A stretch of 64,000 bases of DNA from Akebia trifoliata (lineage: Eukaryota > Streptophyta > Magnoliopsida > Ranunculales > Lardizabalaceae), in the NCBI GenBank assembly GCA_017979445.1, contig CM030711.1:3162001-3226000 (forward strand). Direction: 5' to 3'. The first letter of the stretch is position 1. Every line of letters begins with the position of its first letter. The position numbers were made by a program, and so were the translations under genes. Shown piece by piece: positions 1 through 11,639 of this stretch. The notes under the pieces are model-generated. The model had not been told where the DNA came from, made no database searches, and saw only the letters and a list, made by a program, of their open reading frames with translations.

Positions 1-180
1 CGATAACCCAAAATCGTGAACCTAGTCTTGACCAAGATTTTATAAGTCCAACCGTCTTGATATATTTTTAAAACTTTATAAATATAAAGTGCTTTCAAAC
101 TGAATTTTCATATATATAATTTTGGGATTTTGTAATCGTTTATTCAGTGTTTTTATTTTTTATTTTTTATAGTCATGATA

Positions 181-397
181 ATTTGATTATCCCATGTGGC
201 ACACTCATTCAACTCTCCTGATGTGACAAGTTTGAGAACTATGAATCTATATGTCTAGAGATACATAATTCCATCAGGATACACATTTTTATGAGAAAGT
301 GCAGTTTTGTATCCCAAAACATATATATCCTTTCTTGAATTTGTCACGTTAGGAGAGGAGTCGATTGAGTGTGCCACGTGGGATAGTTAGATTATCT
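181..397. mobile_element. Foldback MITE, about 215 bp
   Basis: The left arm (TGATTATCCCATGTGGCACA and onward to a GTGACAAG block) matches the reverse complement of the right arm (GTGACAAATT ... CCACGTGGGATAGTTAGATTA) over about 50 bases with few mismatches. The loop contains a smaller ATACATAATT/GTATCCC hairpin like those in other elements here. No clean target-site duplication was identified. Non-autonomous; no coding capacity. Confidence 0.65.
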
Positions 398-464
398 TTT
401 GGGAGTAATGATATTCGAATTAGAAAGTCTTCACTGGATTAATACTCGGTTAACAAGATATGAA

Positions 465-552
465 CACGGAATCATATATATATTTTCTTGGGATACATAA
501 TTTCACATCTTTTATGAGAATTTGCAGTTATGTATCTCGAGGAAACATATCA
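465..552. repeat. Imperfect hairpin, GGGATACATAA type
   Basis: The left arm TTTTCTTGGGATACATAA pairs with the right arm TTATGTATCTCGAGGAAA around a loop near 510. The same core (TATCCCGAAGAAA and its complement) occurs in the GATGTGGCA-ended MITEs at 1921, 51663 and 62822, so this is probably a fragment of that family. Confidence 0.5.
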
Positions 553-1407
553 ATGATCAATATATTTAACATTATAATTTGGTTGAACCGAAAATGTGAA
601 ATGTGGAACAGGTGAATACCAAAAATACCCTCGCAACAATCTCTCATAAAAAGAGTTCAAATATCATAGCCGTCGCAAGAAAGTTTTCACTTTTGTAACA
701 AGAAAAGTAGGCGTGGAAATTACGCCATAAATGATGCTGAAGTGAGCTAAAGATAGATTCGTTGAAAAGCGTCTCTTACTAAGGAACTTATAACTATAAT
801 CATGATATTTAGTTCAATTTGGGATCTTGTCGATTTTGGGTTCGATTCTAATATACATGAAATCAAGTAATCAAAAATCACTGGTATCCATCGATTTTGA
901 TTCTCTAAAATCGAATGAGAAAAAAAGTATTTCAAATCATTATAATAAAAAAATCCTTTAAAAAAGTTAGCATATTATCAATAGAATTTAAAAAAAAAAA
1001 AAAAAGTTATAATTTGTCATATTAAAGATACAAATTAATGATTTTTTCAAAAATAAAATTTTATCTTTGTTAAAATTTAAAAAAAAAAAATAGAAGAATA
1101 ACTCATTTTAAGATCCAATCGAGACAATTTATATGAAAAATTGAAGAATTTTATATAAGATGCAATCATCTTGAAATAAAAAATACCTTAAATCATCTAT
1201 AGTATAAAAAGATATGACAAAATAAATTGATTTCGGGTTGGATAGAACCTAACGATTCTGGTTCTTATAGGTTTGATTCCATTTTAGACTCAGTTCTAAT
1301 TGGTTCCAATAAAAATGAATCCAGAATCAGGGTTTTTGGTTCCAGATCTGATTTCGTTTCAGTTAAATGGGTACCCATTGACACACCTAGTTCCTATACA
1401 CTTTTAG

Positions 1408-1636
1408 CATGGTTTTAAAACTTGGTTTCGCACCTTGTCTTGTCCAAGCTTAATACCGAGTCATCTCGAATGAGTTTCCCAATACGTTTAAGATGTCTTG
1501 TTTAAAAAATAAAAAAATTGAACGTGGGTATTAAATCTCGATAAAAAAAAGTGACTTATGAAATGGTCTAATTCAATTTTGATACCAAGTTAACTTGGGC
1601 AACACATCTCGGTTTCGAACTAATTTTAAAACCATG
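1408..1636. mobile_element. hAT-type MITE (CATGGTTTTAAA family), copy 1
   Basis: This 229-bp element begins CATGGTTTTAAAACT and ends with the reverse complement TTTTAAAACCATG. It is flanked by ACTTTTAG on the left and CTTTTAAG on the right, an imperfect 8-bp target-site duplication as expected for hAT elements. Its interior aligns by eye with the reverse complement of the 228-bp element at 22038-22265 (shared CTTGTCTTGTCCA, TCTCG and TTTAAATCTC blocks), so the two are members of one family. Confidence 0.75.
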
Positions 1637-1920
1637 CTTTTAAGTCAGGAAGTACCATGTGAGGTACACTATTGAGATCACTCAGCATGACTATAGGCTA
1701 AAGGATTATGATCCTATACTTGGAGGAACTATCCAATACCATGCATACTTCGAGGAATAATTTTTCAAATTTAGTGGATGAAAATCATCAATCATGAAAT
1801 ATAATTTGTGTAGGTCCACTCAAGGTCATTAATGGATCGAATTTAGGTCGGATTGATATAAAATTAGTACTGATTCAATAATAAATAGATTAGACCTAGA
1901 CCCTCTGACATATGAACCTT

Positions 1921-2037
1921 GATGTGGCACATGTTAGAAATAAAGATTTTTTCTCGGGATACACAACTCCACATATTTAAGAGAAAGTACAGTTGTGTAT
2001 CCCGAAGAAATCTATGATTTTAGTACATGCCACATCA
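1921..2037. mobile_element. 117-bp palindromic MITE (GATGTGGCA family), copy 1
   Basis: The ends GATGTGGCACATGTTAGAAA and the complementary TGCCACATC bound a near-perfect hairpin with the core CGGGATACACAACT / AGTTGTGTATCCCG. It lies about 50 bp downstream (minus strand) of the phosphatase exon 2 splice donor, so it is in the intron or in 3' flanking DNA. Related copies are at 51663-51746 and 62822-62906. Confidence 0.7.
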
Positions 2038-2089
2038 GGGAGCGTAAGGGGGTGTATGTCAGAGTGCACATGGGGTGTAAGATATACAC

Positions 2090-4171
2090 CTGCTACGGCA
2101 AATTCAATGGGCAACTTGGATGGAGGTGTCTTGAAGCTGAATTCATCCCCGACACCACCACATCGATAGTAATATGTTGTATCAGGATCCAACGGTCCGA
2201 TCTTAACGTGATGGATCTTGTCTGAGCTATACAAGAAGTACTGGTATGATGTATGTTCTCCGACCGCCGATGCATCGTAATTTGATGGTATTTTACCATA
2301 TTCAACCATTGATGGCACTCTTTTATCATTTGTAATCCATGAAATTCTCATATAATCTTTTCCTACTAATGAAATGTGAACCTAAAAAGACGAAGAGGAG
2401 TACGGTTAGTAACTTCACATGGGTATTTTATTTTGTAGTCCCCAAAAAATGTTTTTTTGAAGGAACAATTGGAATTGTTAACTTCCAAATTCCCCAAGGC
2501 CAGAATCCAAAAGTGGGTTAGAAGTCGAAGTTATCGTGAAAAAAAACATGTCGACTTTTCTGCGTGACCAAATATCCCAAAAGGTTTTTTTTTTTAAATC
2601 TACGAAAATCCCATAATTTTTTTTTTTTTAGATCGTTAAGTCTGCTCTTAATAGGATTAGTAACTCAGCTTGGTGTTGGTGGGAATTGAACCCTGGTCTA
2701 TGGTATCATCACGACTTTACCAATTAAGCTAGTTAGACGCATGGTATATAAAAAAAAGGCTTTTTTTTTTTTTTGGTTAAAAAAAATGTCTTGCATCTTT
2801 GATGATTAAAAAACATGATTTTTTCATTTGTGATAAAAGAACATCATTTTAATCCCATTTTTTCGGGTTTTTTTTCATAAGATAAAAAAAATTAAACAAT
2901 TTCTTATTTTTTCAATGTGGAATTTGATATATAATAAAATTTGTTGACTCATAAATGTAAAAAATATGGGATTTGATGATAATAACTTGATTTTATGAAT
3001 TTTTATTTTATATATATATATATATAGACAGATTTTTTTCTCATTTTCAACGTTTTTTCTAAAGTTTTCCCTTGTCATTTAAAACCTGTACTCCGACTTT
3101 GTGACTATGGTTAGACATACCCAAAAAAATAAAATAACAGAAACACACACGCAAACACACACAACTTCAAAACTATTTCTAGCCCAACTAATCTTGGGCC
3201 AGCTATTAGATTTAGACTTTATCAAGACTAAAAGATGAATCTTAGAAGAAAATAATCCATAATATTTAACTTAATAATAAAAACTCTCAAATATTTTCTA
3301 GAGTTATTAAGCTCGCTAGTAACTAAAATATCAATGGAAGTTGTTTTTCACAAGAATCACAAAATTTCTAAAAGCACTTTTAGATCCTAAAAAGTAGATT
3401 TTGAATATTGTAAGTTTGCCACTAGTGACTAAACAATCAAAATTCTTATAGAAAAGATTCGAAGAGAAGTAATTCTATAAAATCACTTGGTTTAGGTTTT
3501 ATTTGATTTTTACATTTGTTGATGATAAGTATAACTAATGTTAAAAAAAATAGTTATACTCATTAGTTGCTGGTTTCTTTGAACACATATTCATTGATGT
3601 CCACTTCCCCCCATCAAAATAGCTTTACAAAAAAATTTTTGGACGATTTACGATTCTTAAACTTATTTTAATGGGGTTAGAAGTTTCGGAATGATCCTCA
3701 CAAAAAATCATCAGCTTATTCTGAAACTTTTAATTCATATAAGACAAAACAATTCAGCTATGGTGTAAGTTGTCCTTATTAATTCGTGAGGTGCTTTTAT
3801 AATTATCCTTTCAAAATATCCGACAAGTTATCTTGTTTTTTATTTTGGGAAATCACTCCTCCGGGGTTTATCAGACGAGTTATCCTGGATCATAGAAGAG
3901 CTAATTAACGTGATGGATGATTCACATTGAGTATCTCGTCCAAAAACCTTCGAGACCAAGATAATTTGGATGAGTTATTAAATCATGGTTTAATTTGAAA
4001 GAGAGAGAGAGAGAGGACCTGTTGTGGATGAGATTCGTGGAGATCATGGTTGGTTGATATAATCTTTCGAGGAGGTGGTCGAGCATATTCATTCTCCTCC
4101 GAACTTACAATATGTTGAGATAAGTAGAGAAATAAGAAGGTAAGTAGTACATGTGACGACTGAATCTTCAT
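2090..4171 (-). CDS. Purple acid phosphatase, 5' portion only (exons 1-2)
   Basis: Two exons on the minus strand: exon 1 4171-4019 (51 codons, ATG at 4171) and exon 2 2381-2090, joined in phase 0 with canonical GT-AG ends. Exon 1 encodes a hydrophobic signal peptide (about residues 7-23) followed by a mature start with RPPPRK and HPQQ. Exon 2 encodes the fibronectin-III-like N-terminal domain of plant purple acid phosphatases: VHISLVGKDYMRISWITND, VPSMVEYGK, HHVKIGPLDPDTTYYYRCGG and FSFKTPPSKLPIEFAVAG. Family members (PAP18/20/21/22 type, about 430 aa, secreted, binuclear Fe-Zn/Mn phosphomonoesterases) continue with a metallophosphatase domain starting GDLGQTEW. That domain is not found between 2089 and 1, although exon 2 ends at a good donor (G|GTGTAT). 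Either the next exon lies beyond the window after an intron longer than 2 kb, or the gene is truncated. Confidence 0.8.
2617..2745 (-). mobile_element. tRNA-derived SINE in phosphatase intron 1
   Basis: Read on the minus strand, an A-box-like TAGCTTAATTGGTAAAG is followed about 25 bases later by a B-box-like GGGTTCAATTCCC, and the unit ends in a run of about 13 A residues. That is the layout of a plant tRNA-derived SINE. No target-site duplication was recognised, so both ends are approximate. Confidence 0.5.
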
Positions 4172-4849
4172 CTTTGTTGAGAAAGATGAGGAAGAAGAAG
4201 AAGAAGAAGAAGAGGGTTGGGGTGCATTAATTATAAAGTTGAGGATGCATATATGGAGCTTATAAAAAGAAATCCTTACTGTTGGCATGAATATAATAGA
4301 AAGAAATCAATGGCGTCAAGAAAGAATATTGGAGATGCTTTCAGCAACTCCAACTCCAAAAATTTCTACCCATTATTAGTCAGCTCAGCTTTAGCTTGGC
4401 GAACAGGCTAAGCTTTGACGAGTTCATGTACTAAGGGTGTCAGTTAGGGGGCACAATTAAATACCTCACACGGCGTTTTCAGAAGTGGACATCAACGAAT
4501 ATGTGTGTTCAGAGAAAACGGCAAATTTAATCTTATTAATGATGTGTTGGTTTATCGCTTGTTTCACGTGACAATGGTGGGATTGGGGGAGCTTCCGTTA
4601 AACTCGGATCAGTATTCCGTACTGCTTAGATCAGTTTTTTGGATTTTTTTTTTTATTATAGAGTATTTAGTTATATTTTAATGATTGTTGAAAGATTAAA
4701 GGAGTTTTTATTCACCCACTAACTTTTATTTGTGACACTCTATTGGCACCCCAATTTTTACATATTACACCATAACTAAATTTAAAAAATAAATAAATAA
4801 TAATAATAGGATGAGAACATTTTCTTCGCTTTGATGGAGAGATATCGAA

Positions 4850-5300
4850 GAGTGAAGAACACGAGATCAACAAGTCAGAGTAGATGATCATCGTTGATGT
4901 CGACTTCTTTTTTTAATTTATGGGTTATTGTTGTATAGTGCTAACAAGTTATTCTCTATGGTATTGCAGGAGAAAAGCTAGGATTTTCTTGTAGTGAGGG
5001 CAAACTATGCTTAGTTGTATAGTTGAGTAACTTGAAGATGAATGGTTTTAAGGAGAAATTTCGAGATTTTTAATTGAAGGTTGAAGAAAAGGATACTTAG
5101 GTTATTTCCAATTAGTATATGAGAAGGCCTGGTCAAGTGGCAATGTCATCAACAAAAGATTGAAAGAGGAGGAGGAGGGGGAGGGAGGTGAGGGTGTGGG
5201 GGAAAATGAGGAGAGAGGTGAGGGAGTGGGGACAAATGGGGCATGTAATTAGTTAAAAATATAAGGGAGTCTTAATGTTCTGTGCGGGCAATTGCCCCCA
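4850..5300. repeat. Diverged copy of the dispersed foldback family
   Basis: Internal sequence here (GATGAATGGTTTTAAGGAGA, GGTTGAAGA, then a TGTCATCA block) resembles the interior of the element at about 31285-31862 (GATGAATGGTTGAGGAGAAA, AGGTTGAAGATAAGG, ATGTCATCTGTT). The terminal repeats are too eroded to set borders. Confidence is low because the match was judged by eye over short blocks. Confidence 0.35.
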
Positions 5301-5519
5301 CCAACTCCTTATTAACTCTGCCTTGCCAATTCGTGACTCTTTTTTTTTTTTTTTCAGAGAAGTTTTAAGAGAAGAAATCATTAATAGAGATGGAAGTGTA
5401 AAATTTCTGCACCACTAATACATATAGGGTTTGTATTATTTGGTGTCGAAGACCATCTCTCAACTTTAAATCTCGGAAAGAGAGACTTGGAAAAAAGACT
5501 ATCCAGGGGTTCAAAAATA

Positions 5520-5800
5520 ATAGAATCAAAGTGAAAGCCGTCACAAAGTGGGAACCAAGAATATTAATAGAAGGAGTGATCCAAGAAAATAATTATTCGA
5601 GAGTCCAAAATATTAATGGTACCAAAGTGAAAGTCGCCACAAAATAAGTAGGCACCATGAAAATTAGTGGAAGGGACAAATTAAGGGCCTAAAAGAAGGG
5701 TACTAACTAGAGTGAAAGTCACCACAAAACCGGTATCAAAAATAACATGAGGACTCGAAGAAAAGGTTATTAGAGTGAAAGTCATGACAGAGTGTTGTCA
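5520..5800. repeat. Degenerate tandem array with AGTGAAAGTC motif
   Basis: Four irregularly spaced copies of a short block, GTGAAAGYC followed by an RYCACA-like tail, occur near 5530, 5625, 5710 and 5774, each followed by a purine-rich stretch. Spacing falls from about 95 to about 65 bases. It could be an old minisatellite or an internal repeat of a decayed retrotransposon; no coding sequence is preserved. Confidence 0.45.
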
Positions 5801-6970
5801 TGGACTGCGGATTGTTGTTCTACATTACAATCCTAGAGAAATATGAGTTTAACTTTCAACGCCACTAACACTTCAGTATTTGTATCGAAAGGGAACAAAA
5901 GAAAGGGTAATAACTATTTGGTGGGAGAAAAAGAGAGGAAGAGAAGTATAATGAATTTAATTTCAAAATTCCTATAAGAAATTTGAGATTTTAATTAAAA
6001 AAAAACCCTATTTGTAAGAAAACGCTTTCGACTTGTATTAAAAAAAACATTTTGAGGATAAGAAATGGTTTGACCTCATTTTGATTAGAACAATTGAGAG
6101 AGAGAATAGGAAGACCAAAAATGGGTACTAATCGTACTAGTGGTACAAATTATATAATTTTAAAATAATTGATGTATTATAGATAAACATTGGTGTGGCA
6201 ATAAAAGTTCTCAAGGTTTGGCTTGGAGAATGGAGAGTGGGATACGGCTTTCCGGTTGGAAAACTTTTGAGTTTAGATTTAACGAAGCAATAATAATAGG
6301 TTGACCGTAACTCTGAGTTCATAAGTTTGACTTGTGATGGAGAGGGTGACACACATGACATCATTGTTTAAAACTCATCAAGTCAATTTGAAACTCAGTT
6401 GAATCAACTCAACTGAGTCAATTTGTCTCCTTTAAAATTTGTGATGACTGATTATCGAAACTTAATGTCAACCAAACAAAATAATCGAATCAAACAAAAA
6501 AATCACTGAGTTGTGTTAAACACAAAATTAAAATGGTAGGGGCCATAGGGACAAAAATGTATTGTAAGGATACATAACTCGCAAAGAAACATGCACTCTT
6601 GATGATTTGAACACGAAACATGCAAATATGAATCCTTTGTCCCAATGTTGGATTTCGTGTTTAAACCATAGGAGTGTGCGTGTTTCTTTAGGAGTTGTAT
6701 TTTCACGAAACTATTGATATATGTCGACTCTGATTAATATGTTTGGTGGAGAAAAATAGAAAAATATATTCATTTTAAAACACTAAAACATAACTCAATC
6801 ATACAAGTTTTGTTGCTAAAATTGATTTCATTTCTTCAAACAACCAAAGTACAAAAACTTGATACTAAAACTTGTTCGAACCAACTCAAGCACAAACTGT
6901 TGAGTCAACTCGATACTAAAACTCGTTCGAACCAACTTTATTGAGTTCAGTTAAAGCCCCATCCTAAGCT

Positions 6971-6973
6971 ATA

Positions 6974-7045
<72 letters not shown>
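6971..7045. repeat. Long TA microsatellite
   Basis: An almost uninterrupted (TA)n tract of about 70 bases. It is the longest dinucleotide tract in the window; shorter ones are at about 19800-19826, 20799-20812 and 41815-41849. Confidence 0.95.
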
Positions 7046-7049
<4 letters not shown>

Positions 7050-7104
7050 ATAATAGAAAATAATTATAAATTTTAATTTATACATTTTTAAGGATAATAC
7101 ATAT

Positions 7105-7321
7105 GGGTTGGGATCTGTAGACTCATGAAGGCGAACTCATATGTTCACACACAATCCTAACCGTGTATGTGCGAGATCCAATGGTTAAGATTTATCTTAG
7201 AAATTTAAAAAATATTCTCGGGATACTTCTTTTATCTGAATCGTTGGATTTCACACATACATAATTGGGATTGTGTGTGAACATATGTGTTCACTTTTCA
7301 TGTGTCCACGGATCCAAAACC
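7105..7321. mobile_element. 217-bp hairpin MITE
   Basis: The left end GGGTTGGGATCTGTAGACTC through TTCACACACAATCC matches the reverse complement of the right end (GGTTTTGGATCCGTGGACAC through TTCACACACAATCC) over about 55 bases, the innermost 20 being almost identical. The central part includes a TCGGGATAC block. No coding sequence. A target-site duplication is not clear. Confidence 0.7.
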
Positions 7322-7520
7322 AATATATCATTGTTTCGGTGAAAAGAATAATTACAAAGCCGCTTTTATGACCATTTTCTTAAATATTTTAAAAAATATG
7401 TTCGGTTCAATAATTTTTACAAAATACTCCCTCATTTTCATCAAATGTAAAGAGTTTGTTGCATCACTACATACCTATAAAAATTTCATTATATGTAACA
7501 TAAATTTTTGGGTATGCTCA

Positions 7521-7624
7521 ACGTTCGTAATCCCAAGGTCACACAAAACGCCCCCTCAAAAAGTCTGACGTGCAATTAGTTATGTTGAGGGGGTGGCCCC
7601 AAGGAATTCATTATTTTGTGGGGT
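7521..7624 (-). mobile_element. SINE 3'-region fragment
   Basis: Read on the minus strand this segment carries the blocks AATGAATTCCTTGGGGCCAC, TTGCACGTCAGACTTTTT, GGGGGCG and TGTGACCTTGGGATTA, in the same order as in the plus-strand SINE at 53627-53784. It lacks a clear poly-A tail and duplication, so it is a degraded copy of the same family. Confidence 0.6.
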
Positions 7625-8425
7625 TTCGAACATATAAAACATAATTTGCTAGTCATGTTTGAAAAAATGACACAAACCCTCTAAATACGTATTGTGGAAG
7701 AATCAATCAAATCCAATAATCCTTTAATATTCATGTAACCACGTTTTAGAGTTATAAACAAAAGAAAAATTATTTTATTTAATTATATAAGCGACTAAAA
7801 ATCAATCCTGGAAAATTATTAAATCATTGTTAAAGTTGAATGTTTGTATATAGATACATGAAAGTCACCATATTCTACTATTAATTGATATATCAACGAT
7901 TTTATCTGTTAATCCCTTATTCAAAGAATTTTACAGATTTTTGAAAAGATGCCAAGAATTTTATGAATATGCTCATGATTTGTTGACCCGTAAAGTTGAT
8001 ACGAAGAACGCACATCCTATAAAATAATTAACATTTGAATGTATATTAGCACTTTGTAAACCATGGTTATTAGATTAATCTAAATTAATACTTAGTCTAA
8101 CTTTTAGTTTAATATTTTAGTTAAGAGAATTGCTACTTCAAAGGTCATTAAGACTATTTCAGATAATAAATATTTCACTGTCGTGCCTTTAATGGTCTTG
8201 AACTTAGCAAGTTTAGTTTAATTTTCTTTCTCCTTCAATGTAAACTAGCTATTTTAATACGAAACTAATAGAAATCTAAGCATATTCGAGGGAATGTGCC
8301 CAATACAATCGTATCAAACTCTATCTATCCCAACATGACATTACGTACAAAAATGGTCCACTTTTGTGCTCTATGAATTTTTTTATATTTTCTTTCAACT
8401 TCACAAAGATTTTTCTGTTTATGGG

Positions 8426-8589
8426 TTTTGTTACGTTAAAGGGCAATAACTAGACTTTGGAGATTGGAATCTGATGGTATTTTGGTAAAAATCAATTTGT
8501 TTACAGATATTTTTGGTACAAAATCCAATTTTCAAAGTGTATTTATTGCACTTTAATGCTTGCCCTTACGACGCACCTTAACAAGACTC
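8426..8589. mobile_element. MITE related to the element at 8737-8915
   Basis: It shares with its neighbour the order AGGGCAATAACTAGACTTTGG, ATTGGAA, TTTTGGTAAAAA, ATTTTTGGTACAAAATCCAA and AAAGTGTATTTATTGCACTTTAA. The left terminal repeat is shortened relative to the right one. Two copies of the family only about 150 bp apart suggest local reinsertion or a segmental duplication. Confidence 0.6.
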
Positions 8590-8736
8590 TTTATTTATTT
8601 ATTAAGAAAATGAATCCGATCGAATTCGTCTTGGGAACAAATAGGGTTGATCTATAGATGCCGTTCTAAACCACATGGACATGTAAATTGAGTATAGGAA
8701 ATTACAAGGTAATGGCGAGTTTGATCCTTTATTTAA

Positions 8737-8915
8737 GGGTCTTAACGTGTGCCCTAAGGGCACATGTTAAAAAGCAATAAGTACACTTTGGAAATTGGAA
8801 CATGAGGATGTTTTGGTAAAAAATAAATTTTTAAGGGGAATTTTGGTATAAAATCCAATTTCTAAAGTGTATTTATTGCACTTTAACGTGTGCTCTTAGG
8901 GCACACGTTAACAAA
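8737..8915. mobile_element. 179-bp MITE with 13-bp flanking direct repeat
   Basis: The ends CTTAACGTGTGCCCTAAGGG and, inverted, GTTAACGTGTGCCCTAAGAG extend into a second paired block (GCAATAAGTACACTTTGGAA / TTCTAAAGTGTATTTATTGC). The element is flanked on both sides by the identical 13-mer ATCCTTTATTTAA (8724-8736 and 8916-8928). Part of that repeat may be the target-site duplication; a 9-11 bp duplication would suggest a Mutator-like origin, but the exact border is uncertain. Confidence 0.75.
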
Positions 8916-9212
8916 ATCCTTTATTTAATAAATTGCCGAAAGTGCCTTTTGAAGATTGAAATAAGAAATAACTAAAGTACCATTGCACCTATTTCAGGAA
9001 ATGTGATTTTTATTTGACTATTCTTTTTCGCATTTCAACCGTTAAAAGTTATTTATTGCTATCTTGAAGTAATAATCTGAAATTGAGCTTAAAAACTATC
9101 AATCTATCGTTATGTATGCCATTGTGAAAACTTCTGTTGAGTTACTACACTAAAAAACATAAGAAAATAAAGGTTATGATTTTCAATTATGAAGGGGGAG
9201 GGGGAGTGATAC

Positions 9213-9424
9213 TAAGGTTATGTTTGATAACACTTCTAAAATCTAAAAATTATAAATCAGACTTCAAAAGTTTCATCGAACATACCCCCATCGTTAGTTT
9301 AAAACTTCTGAAATTCGATTCTAATATTTGAAATTTGAAACGAAATAAAACTTCTGAAGTTTGAATTGTAAAGATGGGCCACTTCCATTCAGACTTTAGA
9401 GTGTTACCAGACACACTAATTCTT
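9213..9424. mobile_element. 212-bp MITE with inverted ends
   Basis: The left end TAAGGTTATGTTTGATAACA plus CTTCTAAAATCT pairs with the right end, whose complement reads AGTGTGTCTGGTAACACTCT plus AAAGTCT. The interior is AT-rich with repeated ACTTCTGAA blocks. No coding sequence. Confidence 0.6.
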
Positions 9425-9606
9425 ATTTTTACATATACGGTGATACTAATTTTGCTTTCTTATCAGTGAAATTGACGAAACATATTACTAAAACAAAATT
9501 AATATCCAGTTTTGATTGTTTGATTATCATCAACAATGTTCTGAGGCAGTATTCATTTGCTTTGACTTACTGTTTAGGCTAAATATTGTCGTTGACATCC
9601 ATGCTC

Positions 9607-9771
9607 AGGAAAATTAGAGAAAAGAACGATGACTAAAATTCTTTTTTAAAAATACAAGATTTTTTTTTTTTTTTCATTTGGAGGAGGAAAATTAGAGCAA
9701 AGAACGATGACAAAGAACAATGACTAAAATTCTTTTTTATAAATACAAGATTTTTTTTTTTCATTTTGAGG
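9607..9771. repeat. Tandem duplication, about 80-100 bp unit
   Basis: The segment AAAATTAGAGAAAAGAACGA ... ACTAAAATTC, AATACAAGA and a T-run followed by CATTT is repeated immediately downstream with small changes. The second copy also has an internal duplication of GAACGATGAC as GAACAATGAC. Confidence 0.7.
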
Positions 9772-11639
9772 GGTTATACAACTACAAAACTATGGTTTAT
9801 GTTTATGTTTATGTATACCTCTCGATGCTTACAAATTGGAATGGGTTTCAATTATTTCTTCGAAGTTGTGAAAAAAAAAAAACATTGCACTCCAATTATT
9901 TAATACTTTGTTTGCAAATAAATTCTTTATCTTTGTTTTACCATTCCTACTTGAGAAATTTGCCAATAAATTATGTTGTTTAATGCCTCGTTCTTGATTC
10001 ATTTGTGAATTTATTCATTTTTATTGTATCCCCATTGAAATGTTACATATCATTGTTATTTAGTTTCTTTTATTGTCAAGTTGGCATTCTCGTTGAAAGT
10101 TAAAAGATCGTTGGCAAAATATCGAGGCCTGACTAAGAGCCCGTTTGGATACATTTAAAAAAATATATTTTTTATTTTTATTTTTTCAAGTTAAAAAGTT
10201 AAAAAAAATTGTTTGGATTAGTTTCAAAAAACTACTTTCAAATAGTAAAGTAAAAAACCTTAACCTTTTAAACAGCAAAAGAAAACTACTTTTTATTTTC
10301 TAATAATTATTTTCTCTCAAAATTACTTTCTTTTACAATTACTTTTTAGTTTGTAACCTAAGAATGCTTATTTTCTTGCTTTAGGAGGCATGCTAAGACT
10401 TGGTTGGGAATAAATAAAGAGCATTCTTAAATAATTATTCGACGTACCAACTTCAAAGACTTGGAGCATTAGGATCTTCAACTTTAATCATATGGAGTTT
10501 AAGATTAGCTACACTAATTTTTATTTATCATACTTACTTATAGTTATTCTAATTAATTTTATATTAAGATAAATTTTTCATTACATTTTTCTTAATCTAT
10601 ATAATAAAACACAACAGTGAACCCTACTCCCTTCATCCCTCACATAAAAAAGGGTAGGGATTTAGTCTTGCTACGAATCCTAAGGACAACTTTTAACTTT
10701 ACTATTTTCCTTCCCAAGAAAGGATAATACCCCAAACTTTATTGTCTTAATTTCCTCTTTTTCATCGTTATACCCATAAAGGATATTGTCCCGTAGGGAT
10801 GGACAAACTCTAGTTTTAAAATAAAACTATACTTTTAACATCATATTATTAATGGAACCCATATAAATACTCAAAATATAGTATTTACCTTAGGGGAAAA
10901 AAGAAAAAAAGAAACTCAAATTATGCTTTATGTTGTATATATGATCCCTTTGGTCATTTTAGTAAAATCCATCAACTAGAAGTAAGGGTGCCAACGGGTT
11001 AGTTTCTACTGTATCTAGATCCATAAACCATCATATTTTTTTCAATTTTGATTCTAGTTCTTAAATAAGTGAAATTAGAGTCCACAAGAATCATGAGTAC
11101 TTGCAATTTCAAATCTATAACTTTGCCTTGATTATCACAAAACATATGTATGCACTTATGAGTGGCCAATCTAATGCTTTGCGTGACATTATGTACTTTG
11201 CACACACCTCTCTCTCTTGATAGTTTCTAGGTATTTTTTTATTATTTATCGTAGGAAGTATTCCCACCTTTGGTGAGATTAATCTACATGGGGCAGCACG
11301 CACCATCTAACACTTTGTCACATGTTACGAAATTTAAGTAGCCACATTTATGTGAAAGGGTATATAGAGATTCGAAGTCACAACTTGAGGAGCAAACCTA
11401 GTCGCTTCATGATTAATTACAAAGTGAATTGTCGATATATGTATAATGTAATGAAAGCGATCATATCTACTGACTTGATTTGTGTAGAGGATAACATTGG
11501 TATGTTATTTAGATTGCACACGTGTCCTAACAGATTAAGTGGTACTTAGAGTGAGTTAATCATGCTAAGCAGCAGGGCAGACAAAGTTAATAACGCTTGG
11601 TCTAACTAATGAGGCAGGACATCGTTAGGCGAGATTAGG

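Larger units (their letters stand above)
1..1920. other. Left-edge non-coding stretch (MITE-rich)
   Basis: AT-rich sequence without a recognisable exon on either strand. It holds a foldback element at 181-397, a small hairpin at about 465-552 and a 229-bp hAT-type MITE at 1408-1636, listed separately. If the purple acid phosphatase gene is intact, this stretch is part of its second intron; I searched the minus strand for the expected continuation (the GDLGQTEW-type block and the GNHE block) and did not find it. Confidence 0.6.

Noticed and set aside
2700..2740. Possible tRNA gene on the minus strand
   Set aside because: A and B boxes are present but a cloverleaf with paired acceptor stem does not form; followed by poly-A, so interpreted as a SINE.
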